The notes under the pieces: model-generated
What the model was told of the DNA's origin: nothing
Databases searched by the model: none
The model's input: only the letters and a program-made list of their open reading frames with translations
DNA from: DAIDKA01 sp049792815
GTDB taxonomy: Bacteria > Pseudomonadota > Gammaproteobacteria > Steroidobacterales > Steroidobacteraceae
Length of the DNA stretch: 30,102 bases
Assembly (NCBI GenBank): GCA_049792815.1
Contig: JBARBG010000105.1
Coordinates: 1 to 30,102, forward strand
Direction: 5' to 3'
In this document: one piece after another, positions 7,711 through 15,987 of the stretch
Position numbering within the stretch: the first letter of the stretch is position 1
Layout: every line of letters begins with the position of its first letter
Made by a program: the position numbers and the translations under genes

Positions 7711-8694
7711 TCAGGCGGCCGCAGCGCGCCCTGTCAGTTCACGGCAGGTGCGGGCGATGCTCTCGGCGTTCGGTATCACCCGTGCCTCGGCGTTGGGTGC
7801 GTAGGGAATGCACACATTCGGCACCGCGACGCGCTTGATGGGCGCCTTCAGCAGGCCAAAGCCGCGATCGGCCACCATGGCGGCGATTTCACTGGCGGCG
7901 CTGCAGCGCTCGCGGGCTTCATCGCAGATCACCAGGCGTCCGGTCTTCCTGACCGATGCGAGTACCGCGGCATCGTCGAACGGCACCAGCGTGCGCGGGT
8001 CGATGACTTCGGCATCCACGCCGTTCGCGGCGAGCTCCTTGGCGGCCTGCAGTGCGGGCTTGAGCATCGAGCCGATCGCCACGATCGTCAGGTCCTTGCC
8101 GGCCCTGGCGATGCTCGCCTTGCCGAACGGCACCAGGTGTTCGCCCTCGGGCACTTCACCCTGCTCGCCACCGCGGCCACCGGCCTCCATGAAGAACGAA
8201 GGGTTGTTGCCGCGAATCGCGGTTTTCAGCAGTCCCTTCGCATCAGCCGGGGTCGCCGGGGTGAGCACATTGATTCCGCCCAGGTTCAACAATGGCGGAT
8301 AGGCCGTATCGGAGTGCTGGGCGGCATTGGAACCGCCACCGCCATAGCTGGCAATGACGGTGATGGGCAGCTTCGCCTGCCCGCCTGACATCAGGCGCAT
8401 CTTGGCCATCTGATTGCCAATGGCGTCCATGCCGGTATAGACGAAGTTCGAGAACATCAGGTGCAGGATCACTTTATGTCCGGCGGCAGCCGCGCCGACG
8501 GCCATGCCGGTCAGTGACTGCTCGCTGATGGGCGTATTGCGGACACGGTTGCGACCGAAGCGCTCGGTCAGACCGCGGCAGTCACCCATGATCGCCAGCT
8601 CCACATCCTCGCCGAAGAGGATCAACTTCGGGTCGCGCTCCATTTCCTCGAACAGCGCCTCGTTGATCGCCTGGATATAGCGTTTCTTGGCCAT
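7711..8694 (-). CDS. Thiamine-diphosphate-dependent dehydrogenase E1 component, beta subunit
   Basis: It is the beta subunit of a heterotetrameric E1 of the pyruvate/branched-chain/acetoin dehydrogenase type. The 327 residues comprise a pyrimidine-binding transketolase-like domain (about 1-180) with the conserved ThDP-activating glutamate E58 in PISEQSLTG, then a transketolase C-terminal domain (about 195-320) with the VIDPRTLVPFD motif. ATG 8694 follows the E1-alpha stop by 12 bp and the lipoyl gene follows, so all three should be one transcript. Overall it resembles AcoB/PdhB. Choosing acetoin, pyruvate or a branched-chain acid from sequence alone is not safe. Confidence 0.94.
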   Translation of the reverse strand: MAKKRYIQAINEALFEEMERDPKLILFGEDVELAIMGDCRGLTERFGRNRVRNTPISEQSLTGMAVGAAAAGHKVILHLMFSNFVYTGMDAIGNQMAKMRLMSGGQAKLPITVIASYGGGGSNAAQHSDTAYPPLLNLGGINVLTPATPADAKGLLKTAIRGNNPSFFMEAGGRGGEQGEVPEGEHLVPFGKASIARAGKDLTIVAIGSMLKPALQAAKELAANGVDAEVIDPRTLVPFDDAAVLASVRKTGRLVICDEARERCSAASEIAAMVADRGFGLLKAPIKRVAVPNVCIPYAPNAEARVIPNAESIARTCRELTGRAAAA

Positions 8695-8706
8695 GTCTGT
8701 CGCTCC

Positions 8707-9705
8707 CTACGGTCTTTGACCATCGAACATGAGTGTGAATGCCAGCTCCGGATCCGCGGGCGGACTCTCCACGGCGTAGCGCACGGCCGCATCGACCCTG
8801 GCCATCACGCGCCGTTCGATTTCCTGCAGTTCGGCGACGGCGGCCGGGCCACCGGCTTCCAGCTGCTTGCGTGTGAACTCGATCGGTCCACGCTTGCGCC
8901 AGCTTTCGATTTCCTCGGGCTCCCGGTAGCGCTGGCCGCCGAGAAACAGCTCCTCGGCTTCCAGGTGACCCTGGATGCGGTAGGTGTGCGCCTCGATGAA
9001 ACTCGGTCCACCGCCGCTGCGGGCGCGCTCCACCGCGATCCGCGCCGCCTTATGCACCGCCGTCACATCGTTGCCGTCGATGACTTCGGTGGGAATGCTG
9101 AAGGCGCGCGCGCGATCCGCGATGACTCCCGCGGTCACGGTCTTGGCGGGGCTGAACTCACTGAAGGTGTTGTTCTCGCAGACGAACACCAGCGGCAACT
9201 GCCACAGGGCTGCGATATTCAGGCACTCCATCAGGGTGCCCTGGTTAGAGGCACCGTCGCCGAAGAAGTCGACCACGATCCTGCCTTCCTGGGCGAGCAT
9301 TGCCGAGTACGCCGCGCCGGTCGCGATCGCAAATCCGGCGCCCACGATGCCATTGGCGCCCAGAATGCCCTTGGAAAAATCCGCCACATGCATGGAGCCG
9401 CCCATGCCCTTGCAGATTCCGGTGCTCTTGGCCCAAATCTCCGCCAGCATGGCGTTGAGGTCCCCGCCCTTGGCGAGGTAATGGCCGTGCCCGCGATGGG
9501 TGCTGGTGATCATGTCGGTCGGGCGCAGGTTCGCGCACACGCCCACTGCGATCGCCTCCTCCCCTATATAAAGGTGCACGGCGCCGGGCAGGTTGCCGGC
9601 CTTGTTCTCATCGCGCAGGCGCTCTTCGGTGCGTCGGATGAGGAGCATCTGCTCGTACAGCCGCATCAATTCCTGATGCGACACAGTCGTTTGCGTCCCG
9701 GACAT
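8707..9705 (-). CDS. Thiamine-diphosphate-dependent dehydrogenase E1 component, alpha subunit
   Basis: It is the alpha subunit of the same E1, carrying the ThDP-diphosphate/Mg site. The motif starts at GDG (149-151) and ends at NN (178-179), the spacing expected of the family. KGMGGSMH near residue 99 and HRGHGHYLAKG near 70 are typical of the AcoA/PdhA group. I start at ATG 9705 because GGAGG lies 9 nt upstream; the in-frame TTG at 9723 would place that ribosome binding site inside the gene. The result is 332 residues. It is the first gene of the E1-alpha, E1-beta, lipoyl operon. The loop after the ThDP motif (SEFSPAKT) differs from textbook pyruvate or acetoin enzymes, so the substrate is left open. 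Confidence 0.94.
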   Translation of the reverse strand: MSGTQTTVSHQELMRLYEQMLLIRRTEERLRDENKAGNLPGAVHLYIGEEAIAVGVCANLRPTDMITSTHRGHGHYLAKGGDLNAMLAEIWAKSTGICKGMGGSMHVADFSKGILGANGIVGAGFAIATGAAYSAMLAQEGRIVVDFFGDGASNQGTLMECLNIAALWQLPLVFVCENNTFSEFSPAKTVTAGVIADRARAFSIPTEVIDGNDVTAVHKAARIAVERARSGGGPSFIEAHTYRIQGHLEAEELFLGGQRYREPEEIESWRKRGPIEFTRKQLEAGGPAAVAELQEIERRVMARVDAAVRYAVESPPADPELAFTLMFDGQRP

Positions 9706-9724
9706 GGGCCTATACCTCCGCAAT

Positions 9725-9748
9725 GTTGGCTTGAGAGTTTATGCCAAC
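9725..9748. promoter_or_regulatory. Inverted repeat GTTGGC-N12-GCCAAC upstream of the E1 operon
   Basis: Perfect 6-bp arms (9725-9730 and 9743-9748) enclose an AT-rich 12-bp centre, 20 bp before the E1-alpha start and just upstream of its ribosome binding site. It could be an operator or a leader hairpin. No regulator gene lies next to it, and arms this short can occur by chance. Confidence 0.3.
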
Positions 9749-9813
9749 TGCCGCGCGTGCGCTGCACCGCCAGTGCCGCGTCAAAGCGACTGATTTTATT
9801 AGGATTCCGGGCG

Positions 9814-10272
9814 CTACTTGGCACCCGGCATGCTCTTGGGCGTACAGGGAGTTCCCACCTTCTGTGATTCGTTCTTCATGGTCATGGTCTGACCATTCAT
9901 CTGCATGGTCATGGTGCTTTTGGCGTGGTCGCCTTCAACCACCGTGTCCACCGTCCCCTGCACGGTCTGCTTGCCGGTGCAGATGAATTTCGCGGAGTAA
10001 TGAGTGCCGTCGACATTGGCATCCTGAATGCTGCAGTTATCGCCCATGCCGGGACCCTGGGGTTTCGACAGCGCCTCGCGGGCCTTACCTTTCGGAATAC
10101 ACACCTGGCTCGTGCGTGGCGGCATGCTCATACCCGCCATTTCCATGCTCATGGTCACCTGCCAAGTCTCTCCCGCGGGTGTGTCGTCGGCGAGTGCCAC
10201 CACCTGCGCGCCCACAATGGCAAGAAATGCGGTCGCCGCGCCACCGACGCGGGCCTGGCTGAAAATTCGCAT
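9814..10272 (-). CDS. Exported DUF3617-family protein
   Basis: The 152-residue protein has an N-terminal signal peptide (hydrophobic stretch about residues 10-28, cleavage near ALA-D). The mature part matches the DUF3617 pattern: GETWQVTM near the start, a methionine-rich MEMAGMSMPP segment, paired cysteines (CIPKGKA, NCSIQDA, FICTGK, GTPC), and repeated MTMQMNGQTMTM strands. Members are periplasmic or outer-membrane-associated proteins of unknown function, frequent in Steroidobacter-like and sphingomonad genomes. The eleven or so methionines in the mature part and the four cysteines would allow metal (copper) contact, but that is speculation. It lies downstream of the ABC permease genes on the same strand, with a possible promoter of its own. 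Confidence 0.8.
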   Translation of the reverse strand: MRIFSQARVGGAATAFLAIVGAQVVALADDTPAGETWQVTMSMEMAGMSMPPRTSQVCIPKGKAREALSKPQGPGMGDNCSIQDANVDGTHYSAKFICTGKQTVQGTVDTVVEGDHAKSTMTMQMNGQTMTMKNESQKVGTPCTPKSMPGAK

Positions 10273-10297
10273 TGCTGTCCCCTAAGTTGCGGATGAT

Positions 10298-10322
10298 TTC
10301 CGTCTTCGGAACTCAAATTGTA
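10298..10322 (-). promoter_or_regulatory. Candidate -10 box and hairpin before the DUF3617 gene
   Basis: On the minus strand TACAAT (10322-10317) matches a -10 box at five of six bases, without a good -35. Just downstream a perfect hairpin TTCCG-N4-CGGAA occupies 10298-10311. It could be the leader of the DUF3617 message or mark the end of the permease message; no T-run follows it. Confidence 0.3.
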
Positions 10323-10345
10323 AGCCACTCCCCGGGGCGGCCGCT

Positions 10346-11515
10346 TCAAGTTTCGCGCAGCGCCTCGACGATGGGCAGGCGGCCGGCACGTACGGCAGGC
10401 AGCAGGCCGCCCAGAAGTCCGATCACCGCTGCCCATACCACGCCCTGCAGCATCAGGGCCGCAGGCACGACCAGATTCAGGGCGAACTGCGTGTCGCCGA
10501 AGAAGTTGGTATTGGTCTGCATGCCATTCAGGGTCAAACGGATGACCGCGACCCCCAGGATGCCACCCAGCAGCGACAGCAGCACCGACTCGAACAGCAC
10601 ACCCACCGCCACCGCCACGGCACCGAAGCCGATGGAGCGCGCGACGCCGATTTCCCGGGTTCGGGCGGCCACGGCGCCGTACATGGTGTTCAGTCCCGCG
10701 AAAACCGCCCCGATGGCCATCACCAGCAGCACCGGGTAGGCGAAAAAGCGCATGGTCATGAACAAACCATCGATCGAACCCTGGAAATAGTCCCGCTCGC
10801 GCAACACCGTCACGCCAAGATTGGGATCGGCCTTCAGGCGCGCACGTATGTTCGCGGCGCCGGCATCGCTGCTGGGCTTTATGCGCACGCTGCTCACGGC
10901 GTTGCCTGAGCCGTAGGCCGATTGCAGCGCGCCGAGGTCGCCCCACACCTCGGACTCCACGCCGGTAGCCGCTGCCGTGAAGATCCCGACGATGCGCCAG
11001 TCGGCGTCCGCCAGATGCAGCGTGCTCCCGATCTGCAATCCGGCGAATTGCTGCTGACTGGCGTGGCCGACGATCAGCTCATAGCGACCGGACTGAAACA
11101 TGCGGCCCGCAGTAAGCCTCATCCCCTCGCGCAGTCGCATCGCATTGGGGCCCGCGCCGCGCAAGGCGACGGTCACAAAGTCATGATTCTGGGGCCGCTT
11201 CACGCTGATCAGGCGCGAAGTCTCCGCGGACAGGGTCACGCGCGGGTCAGCTGCGATGGCGGCCGTTGCAATGGCGGCGGATTCGGGCTGCGTTATACGG
11301 CTCTCATTCTCCGCATTTCCGGTCTTCATCACCATCAGGGTGGCATCGTCACTGCCGGTCACCAGTAGTGACTGGTAGCTGGCGACCACCGAGAACAGGC
11401 CAACGAATACTGCGACCACGCAGGCCACACCGAATACATCGATCAGCGCACTGCCCACCCGTTGCGGCAGCGACAGCAGATTCAGCCCCGACATCACCAT
11501 GGCCTGGCGGATCAT
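10346..11515 (-). CDS. ABC transporter permease, FtsX/MacB type (second of a pair)
   Basis: The 389-residue inner-membrane protein has one N-terminal membrane helix (about 20-45), a large periplasmic domain (about 50-260) and three C-terminal helices forming an FtsX domain. The cytoplasmic coupling segment AARTREIGVARSIG, which normally contacts an ATP-binding subunit, is intact. The start ATG at 11515 overlaps the stop of the upstream permease (ATGA, 11512-11515), so the pair is translationally coupled and probably forms a heterodimer. Such type VII ABC systems do mechanotransmission, lipoprotein release or export rather than classical import. No ATPase or HlyD-type adaptor gene is adjacent, so the substrate and energy partner are unknown. 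Confidence 0.88.
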   Translation of the reverse strand: MIRQAMVMSGLNLLSLPQRVGSALIDVFGVACVVAVFVGLFSVVASYQSLLVTGSDDATLMVMKTGNAENESRITQPESAAIATAAIAADPRVTLSAETSRLISVKRPQNHDFVTVALRGAGPNAMRLREGMRLTAGRMFQSGRYELIVGHASQQQFAGLQIGSTLHLADADWRIVGIFTAAATGVESEVWGDLGALQSAYGSGNAVSSVRIKPSSDAGAANIRARLKADPNLGVTVLRERDYFQGSIDGLFMTMRFFAYPVLLVMAIGAVFAGLNTMYGAVAARTREIGVARSIGFGAVAVAVGVLFESVLLSLLGGILGVAVIRLTLNGMQTNTNFFGDTQFALNLVVPAALMLQGVVWAAVIGLLGGLLPAVRAGRLPIVEALRET

Positions 11516-12669
11516 CGGCGTGTACTGCTCAGGGCATCGACCACCGGCAGGCGCTGGGCGCGAATCGCCGGCACCAGGGCCACGACCAGACCCGTGGCCA
11601 CCATCAGACCGTAACCCTGCAGCAGTTGTTCCGGACTCAGGCGCAGATCGTCCCACTGGCGACTGCCCAGCTTCACGAGCGTCAGTGCGATTCCCAGACC
11701 GAGCGTTCCTCCCAACAGCATCAGCGCAGTCGACTCCAGCACCACCAGGGCGCAGATCCTGGAGGATGCATAGCCTAAGGCCTTGAGCACTCCGAATTCG
11801 CGCGTACGGTCGTTGAAGCTCTGCAGCAGGCTGCTGCCCGTCACCAGAATCATCGAGGCGAACACCGCCATCAGGATCAGCTCGGATACCAGCGTGACAT
11901 TGCCAATGCGTTTGAAGTAGTCGCGCCGCAGGCTGTCCTGTGTTCCGGACTCCGTCTCGTACGCCGAGTTCATGAACTGTTCATCGACCGTGCCGGCCAT
12001 CCGCGCAGGGTTCACGCCGGGTTTCAGAACGGCGACGAGAAATCCAATCGTGCCACGTCCCGCTGCCCGACCTTCGTCCAGGTATTCATAGTGCATGAGA
12101 ATATTTTGGGCACTTTCCGCAGGGTTCCGGTAGCGCCAAAGGCCACGAATGGTCACGGGCCAAACGTGGCTGCCGTCGGCCTTGTCCACACTCGGAATAG
12201 TTATCGGAATGACATCGCCCACCTTCCAGCCGTAGAGGCGCGCGGACGCCTCGGGCGCCAGCGCCCCAGTGCGATCTGCCGTGTAGTCTTTGAATTGTTC
12301 CGGATCCCAAACGAATCTACCGGATGGATCGACAGGGTAGGAAAAGTATTTGCTTAGAAAATTGATGCCGACCGGATTGCGCTCAATCTGGTAGTAACCG
12401 CCCATGGAAAAACCATAGTCGGCGCGGCCGTACAAAACCCCCGGCAGCGCACTGATGCGCGCCACGTACGAATAGGGTAGCCGGTCGGTCGATTTCGGCT
12501 CGATGAAAATCCGGTCATTGGTCGAAAACCGGTAGCTGCCCACGAAGTAGTGGCCAATCGCCGCCAGCATGCCGTACAGCGCGAAGGCGCTGACCACCGC
12601 GATCAGCGTGAACGTCAGGCGCGCAGGATTGCGGACGAAATTGGTCCAGACCAGGGGCAGGTATTTCAT
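11512..12669 (-). CDS. ABC transporter permease, FtsX/MacB type (first of a pair)
   Basis: The 385-residue protein has the same plan as its neighbour. It has an N-terminal helix (about 13-38), a MacB-like periplasmic core domain (about 40-265), then three C-terminal helices, with the coupling motif DRTREFGVLKALG between the first two. I chose ATG 12669 (MKYLPLVWTNF), the usual N-terminus for this group. An in-frame GTG at 12687 is possible, and neither has a strong Shine-Dalgarno. It lies 49 bp downstream of otsA on the same strand, so read-through from the trehalose operon is possible, though no functional link is evident. Confidence 0.88.
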   Translation of the reverse strand: MKYLPLVWTNFVRNPARLTFTLIAVVSAFALYGMLAAIGHYFVGSYRFSTNDRIFIEPKSTDRLPYSYVARISALPGVLYGRADYGFSMGGYYQIERNPVGINFLSKYFSYPVDPSGRFVWDPEQFKDYTADRTGALAPEASARLYGWKVGDVIPITIPSVDKADGSHVWPVTIRGLWRYRNPAESAQNILMHYEYLDEGRAAGRGTIGFLVAVLKPGVNPARMAGTVDEQFMNSAYETESGTQDSLRRDYFKRIGNVTLVSELILMAVFASMILVTGSSLLQSFNDRTREFGVLKALGYASSRICALVVLESTALMLLGGTLGLGIALTLVKLGSRQWDDLRLSPEQLLQGYGLMVATGLVVALVPAIRAQRLPVVDALSSTRR

Positions 12670-12718
12670 CGCAAACCCGAAGGTCACCGAACTATCGGGG
12701 GATATTACCCGGAAAGCC

Positions 12719-14200
12719 TCATCGCTCTGGGTATTGCATCGCAGCAGATCGGAAGGTACCGCGCGCGAGACTCACGCTGCTGGCGGCAGGTCTCGCGGTC
12801 GCGGCCGTGACGGCGTCGGGGAGCGCACCTTTTGGCGCCTGCAACGCCTCGAGGAAGCGCCGGTTCCACACATGAATGTCATTGCCGCGGATGACATTCA
12901 TCAAGGCCTCGTAGCGCTCGCGCCGTTGCGGTAACGGCATCCACAGCGCCGTCTGCAGCGCCTCCGCCACGCCCGTCACATCATAGGGATTCACCAGCAG
13001 CGCCATCGTCAGCTCGCGCGCCGCGCCGGCCAGCGTCGACAGCACCAGCACGCCGGGATCGGCCGGATCCTGTGCCGCGATGAACTCCTTGGCGACCAGG
13101 TTCATGCCATCGCGCAGCGGAGTCACCAGGGCGACTTTCGCCGCCCGCAGGTAGCCCATCAGCGCGCCATGCGGCACGTTCTTGTTCAGGTAGCGCACGG
13201 GCGTCCAGTCCGGATCCGCGAAACGGCCATTGGTGCGGCCCGAGGCCTGCTCGAGCGCCTGGCGGATGACCTCATACTCGGCCACATCGGTGCGCGACAG
13301 TGGTGCGATCTGCACGAAAGTCACGTCGTTGTGGTTCTCAGGATAGGTCGCCAGGAACTTCTCATAGGCCTGGAAGCGCTCCACCAGGCCCTTGCTGTAA
13401 TCCAGCCGGTCGACCCCGATGATCAGACGCCGGCCCAGAAGCCCCGCGACGATCCGCCGGTAGGCTTCGGTCGCGGGCGCCGCCGCGGAGGCCTTCTGGA
13501 TTTCCTCGACGTCCACGCCGATGGGAAACACCTGGGCGGCGACCTGGCGCTCGGCGACGCGCACCGAGCCGTCCGCGAGCACCGCGTCGGGACCATAGAT
13601 CTCGCGCACCGCTGCGTGGAAGCCGGCCAGATCATCGCGGGTCTGAAAGCCGATCAGGTCGTAGGCCAGCAGCGATTCCAGCAACTCGCGATGCACCGGC
13701 AGCGCCCGAAAGGCATCAAATCCCGGAAAGGGAATGTGCAGAAAGAAGCCGATGCGCTGCGCCACGCCCATGGCGCGCAGGCACGAGGCCAGCGGCATCA
13801 GGTGATAGTCGTGAACCCAGATCAGGTCATCGGCCCGCAGCAGCGGCACGGTGTGATCCGCGAAGCGCTGGTTCACGCGCCGATAGGTCGCGTACTGTTC
13901 CTGCGAGTAGTGAAAGGCCTGCAGGAAGTGATGAAACAGCGGCCACAGCGCGCCATTGCTGAAGCCCAGGTAGAACTCATCGTATTCGGACCGGGTCAGG
14001 TCGAAGGTGGCAAACGCCAGGTGCTCGCGCCGCGTCCTTTCAATCCCGCCCGGATCACCCTCCGCCACCTCCCCCGACCAGCCTATCCACAGGCCGCCGT
14101 GGGCGCGCATCGCGGCCAGTACGCCGACCGCGAGGCCGCCGGGCGCCGCGCCCTTGCGCGGCACGTTGACCCGGTTGGAAATGGCGACCAGCCGCGTCAT
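12719..14200 (-). CDS. otsA: Alpha,alpha-trehalose-6-phosphate synthase
   Basis: A GT20 glycosyltransferase that makes trehalose-6-phosphate from a nucleotide-glucose donor and glucose-6-phosphate in the cytoplasm. In the 493 residues the N-terminal ISNRV and GGLAVG (about 21-26) bind the phosphates. WIGWSGE follows, then VHDYHLMPL, GVDRLDYSKG (about 262) and the donor-site motif RDGMNLVAKE (about 364), all as in E. coli OtsA. The last 30 or so residues form a poorly conserved tail rich in Ala and Ser. Its start overlaps the stop of the GH15 gene by 4 bp (14197-14200). It is the third gene of the otsB, GH15, otsA operon. Trehalose usually serves as an osmotic and desiccation protectant. Confidence 0.97.
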   Translation of the reverse strand: MTRLVAISNRVNVPRKGAAPGGLAVGVLAAMRAHGGLWIGWSGEVAEGDPGGIERTRREHLAFATFDLTRSEYDEFYLGFSNGALWPLFHHFLQAFHYSQEQYATYRRVNQRFADHTVPLLRADDLIWVHDYHLMPLASCLRAMGVAQRIGFFLHIPFPGFDAFRALPVHRELLESLLAYDLIGFQTRDDLAGFHAAVREIYGPDAVLADGSVRVAERQVAAQVFPIGVDVEEIQKASAAAPATEAYRRIVAGLLGRRLIIGVDRLDYSKGLVERFQAYEKFLATYPENHNDVTFVQIAPLSRTDVAEYEVIRQALEQASGRTNGRFADPDWTPVRYLNKNVPHGALMGYLRAAKVALVTPLRDGMNLVAKEFIAAQDPADPGVLVLSTLAGAARELTMALLVNPYDVTGVAEALQTALWMPLPQRRERYEALMNVIRGNDIHVWNRRFLEALQAPKGALPDAVTAATARPAASSVSLARGTFRSAAMQYPER

Positions 14201-15987
14201 ACGACGTCTTCCCAGGGGCGGCTCAGGCGCAACGCGCTGATGATGATGCCGACCATGCTGTAGGTCTGCGGGAAATTGCCCCAGAGCTCCCCGGTCACCG
14301 GATCGATGTCTTCGGACAGCAGCCCCACGCAGTTGCGCCGGCCCAGCAGCTTGCCGAATAGCTCGCGTGCCTCATCCATCCGCCCGATCGCGGCCAGCGC
14401 ATTCACATACCAGAAAGCGCACACGGTGAAGGTGGTAGTGGGTACGCCGAAGTCATCGGCCTGGCGGTAGCGGAACAGCAGATCACCGCAGCGCAGGTGT
14501 TCGCCCACCGCGTCAACGGTGGCGATGAAGCGCGCATCCGTCGCCGACAGGAAGCGCAGTTCCGCCAGCAGCAGCGCCGTGGCATCCAGCGTGTCCCCGC
14601 CAAAGGTCGCCACGAAGGAATTCATTTCGGAATTCCACGCTCCGGCAACGATGCGCGCGTGCATGGTCTGAGCCTGCTCGCGCCAGCGCGCCGCTGCCTG
14701 ATCCTTGCCGACCCGCACCGCGATGGCGGCCAGGCGATCGCACCCCGCCCAGGACATGACGGCGGAGAAGGTATGGATGTTTTGGCTGCCGCGCAGCTCC
14801 CACGGGCCCGCATCCGGAGCACCGAAGGCCTGCACCGCCCGCTCCCCCAGTTGCTCCAGGCGTGCGAACAGACGTTCGTAGTCGGATATTTCCAGGCGCT
14901 CGTCATAGAACAGCTGCGCGGCGGCAAGAATGATCGCTCCGTACACGTCGTGCTGTTTCTGCTCGAATGCCTGGTTGCCGATGCGCACCGGTCCCATGCC
15001 CCGATAGCCCTTGAGCGAGGGCGCCGTGATTTCCACCAGCTGCGATTCGCCGCTGATGCCGTATAGCGGCTGCAGCTCCCCCACCGGCGTGCGCACATGG
15101 GTGTTGTGGATGAAGCGCAGGTAGGCCTCCATGGTCTGGGTGGCGCCCAGGCGATTGAGTGCGTGGACCGTGAAATAGCTGTCGCGCAGCCAGCAGAAGC
15201 GGTAGTCCCAGTTGCGGATGGTGTCGGGCGCCTCGGGAATCGACGTCGTCAGCGCCGCAAGCACCGCACCGGTGTCCTCGAAGGTACACAGTTTCAGCGT
15301 GATGGCGGAGCGGATCACCGCTTCCTGATAGTCGGCCGGAATCGCAAGGCCCCGCACCCAGTCTTCCCAGTAGCGGCGGGTCTGGTCCAGCAGCGAGCGG
15401 CCAAGCGCTCCGGGCGCCTCGTTGATCGGCTCGTCATCGCCCAGGATGAAGGTCAGCGGACCGTCCAGCACGAACGGCCGCTCCTCGTAGATCGCCGTGA
15501 GGGAGCCGTCGGTCGTCACCCGGTAGGTGAGATCCTCGGCGACGAAGCGCACCGCATGACTGCTGAAGGTCACGCGCGGCGAGGAGCTGCCATAGCCAGC
15601 CGTCGGCCGCAGCCGCACGCAGATCACGGGTCGCCCGACCACCGGTTCCACGATGCGGACAATCATGGCCGGGCGGTGCATGCGGTCGCGGCTGCGGAAA
15701 CGCGGACAGAAATCCGTCACCTTCACGGTCGCATGGTCACCCTCGTGGATGGTCTCCACGATGGCGGTGTTGCGCAGGTAGCGCTGGCGGCTGTGCGCCG
15801 CCCCTTGCAGGGTAATGGAGAAGGCGCCGCGCTCAGCGTCGCCGACCGGATTGAGCAGCGCGCTGAAAACAGGGTCCCCATCCAGGCGCGGCAGGCATGC
15901 CCAGGTGATGGCGCCACCGGGATCAATCAATGCTGCAATCTGGCAATTGCCGATGACCGCCAGATTCAGATCCTGTGGGCCGCTCAA
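14197..15987 (-). CDS. Glycoside hydrolase family 15 protein (glucoamylase/trehalase-like)
   Basis: The 596-residue enzyme has an N-terminal beta-sandwich domain (about 1-230) and a C-terminal (alpha/alpha)6 barrel (about 250-590). The substrate-binding motif NWDYRFCWLRD starts at residue 259. The probable catalytic acid is E397 in PWELRG, and the base is E559 in LLSEDIDP, followed by GELWGNFPQ. Bacterial GH15 members include glucoamylases and mycobacterial-type trehalases. Its place between otsB and otsA, with 4-bp overlaps on both sides, argues for a role on trehalose or another alpha-glucoside made with it. No signal peptide is seen, so it is cytoplasmic. It would degrade what the flanking genes make unless its activity is controlled or its true substrate is different. 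Confidence 0.93.
   Translation of the reverse strand: MSGPQDLNLAVIGNCQIAALIDPGGAITWACLPRLDGDPVFSALLNPVGDAERGAFSITLQGAAHSRQRYLRNTAIVETIHEGDHATVKVTDFCPRFRSRDRMHRPAMIVRIVEPVVGRPVICVRLRPTAGYGSSSPRVTFSSHAVRFVAEDLTYRVTTDGSLTAIYEERPFVLDGPLTFILGDDEPINEAPGALGRSLLDQTRRYWEDWVRGLAIPADYQEAVIRSAITLKLCTFEDTGAVLAALTTSIPEAPDTIRNWDYRFCWLRDSYFTVHALNRLGATQTMEAYLRFIHNTHVRTPVGELQPLYGISGESQLVEITAPSLKGYRGMGPVRIGNQAFEQKQHDVYGAIILAAAQLFYDERLEISDYERLFARLEQLGERAVQAFGAPDAGPWELRGSQNIHTFSAVMSWAGCDRLAAIAVRVGKDQAAARWREQAQTMHARIVAGAWNSEMNSFVATFGGDTLDATALLLAELRFLSATDARFIATVDAVGEHLRCGDLLFRYRQADDFGVPTTTFTVCAFWYVNALAAIGRMDEARELFGKLLGRRNCVGLLSEDIDPVTGELWGNFPQTYSMVGIIISALRLSRPWEDVV

Noticed and set aside
8716..9867. A 383-codon open frame on the plus strand opposite E1-alpha
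   Set aside because: Antisense shadow of a gene with clear ThDP motifs; its His/Gly/Ala-rich translation has no recognisable domains.
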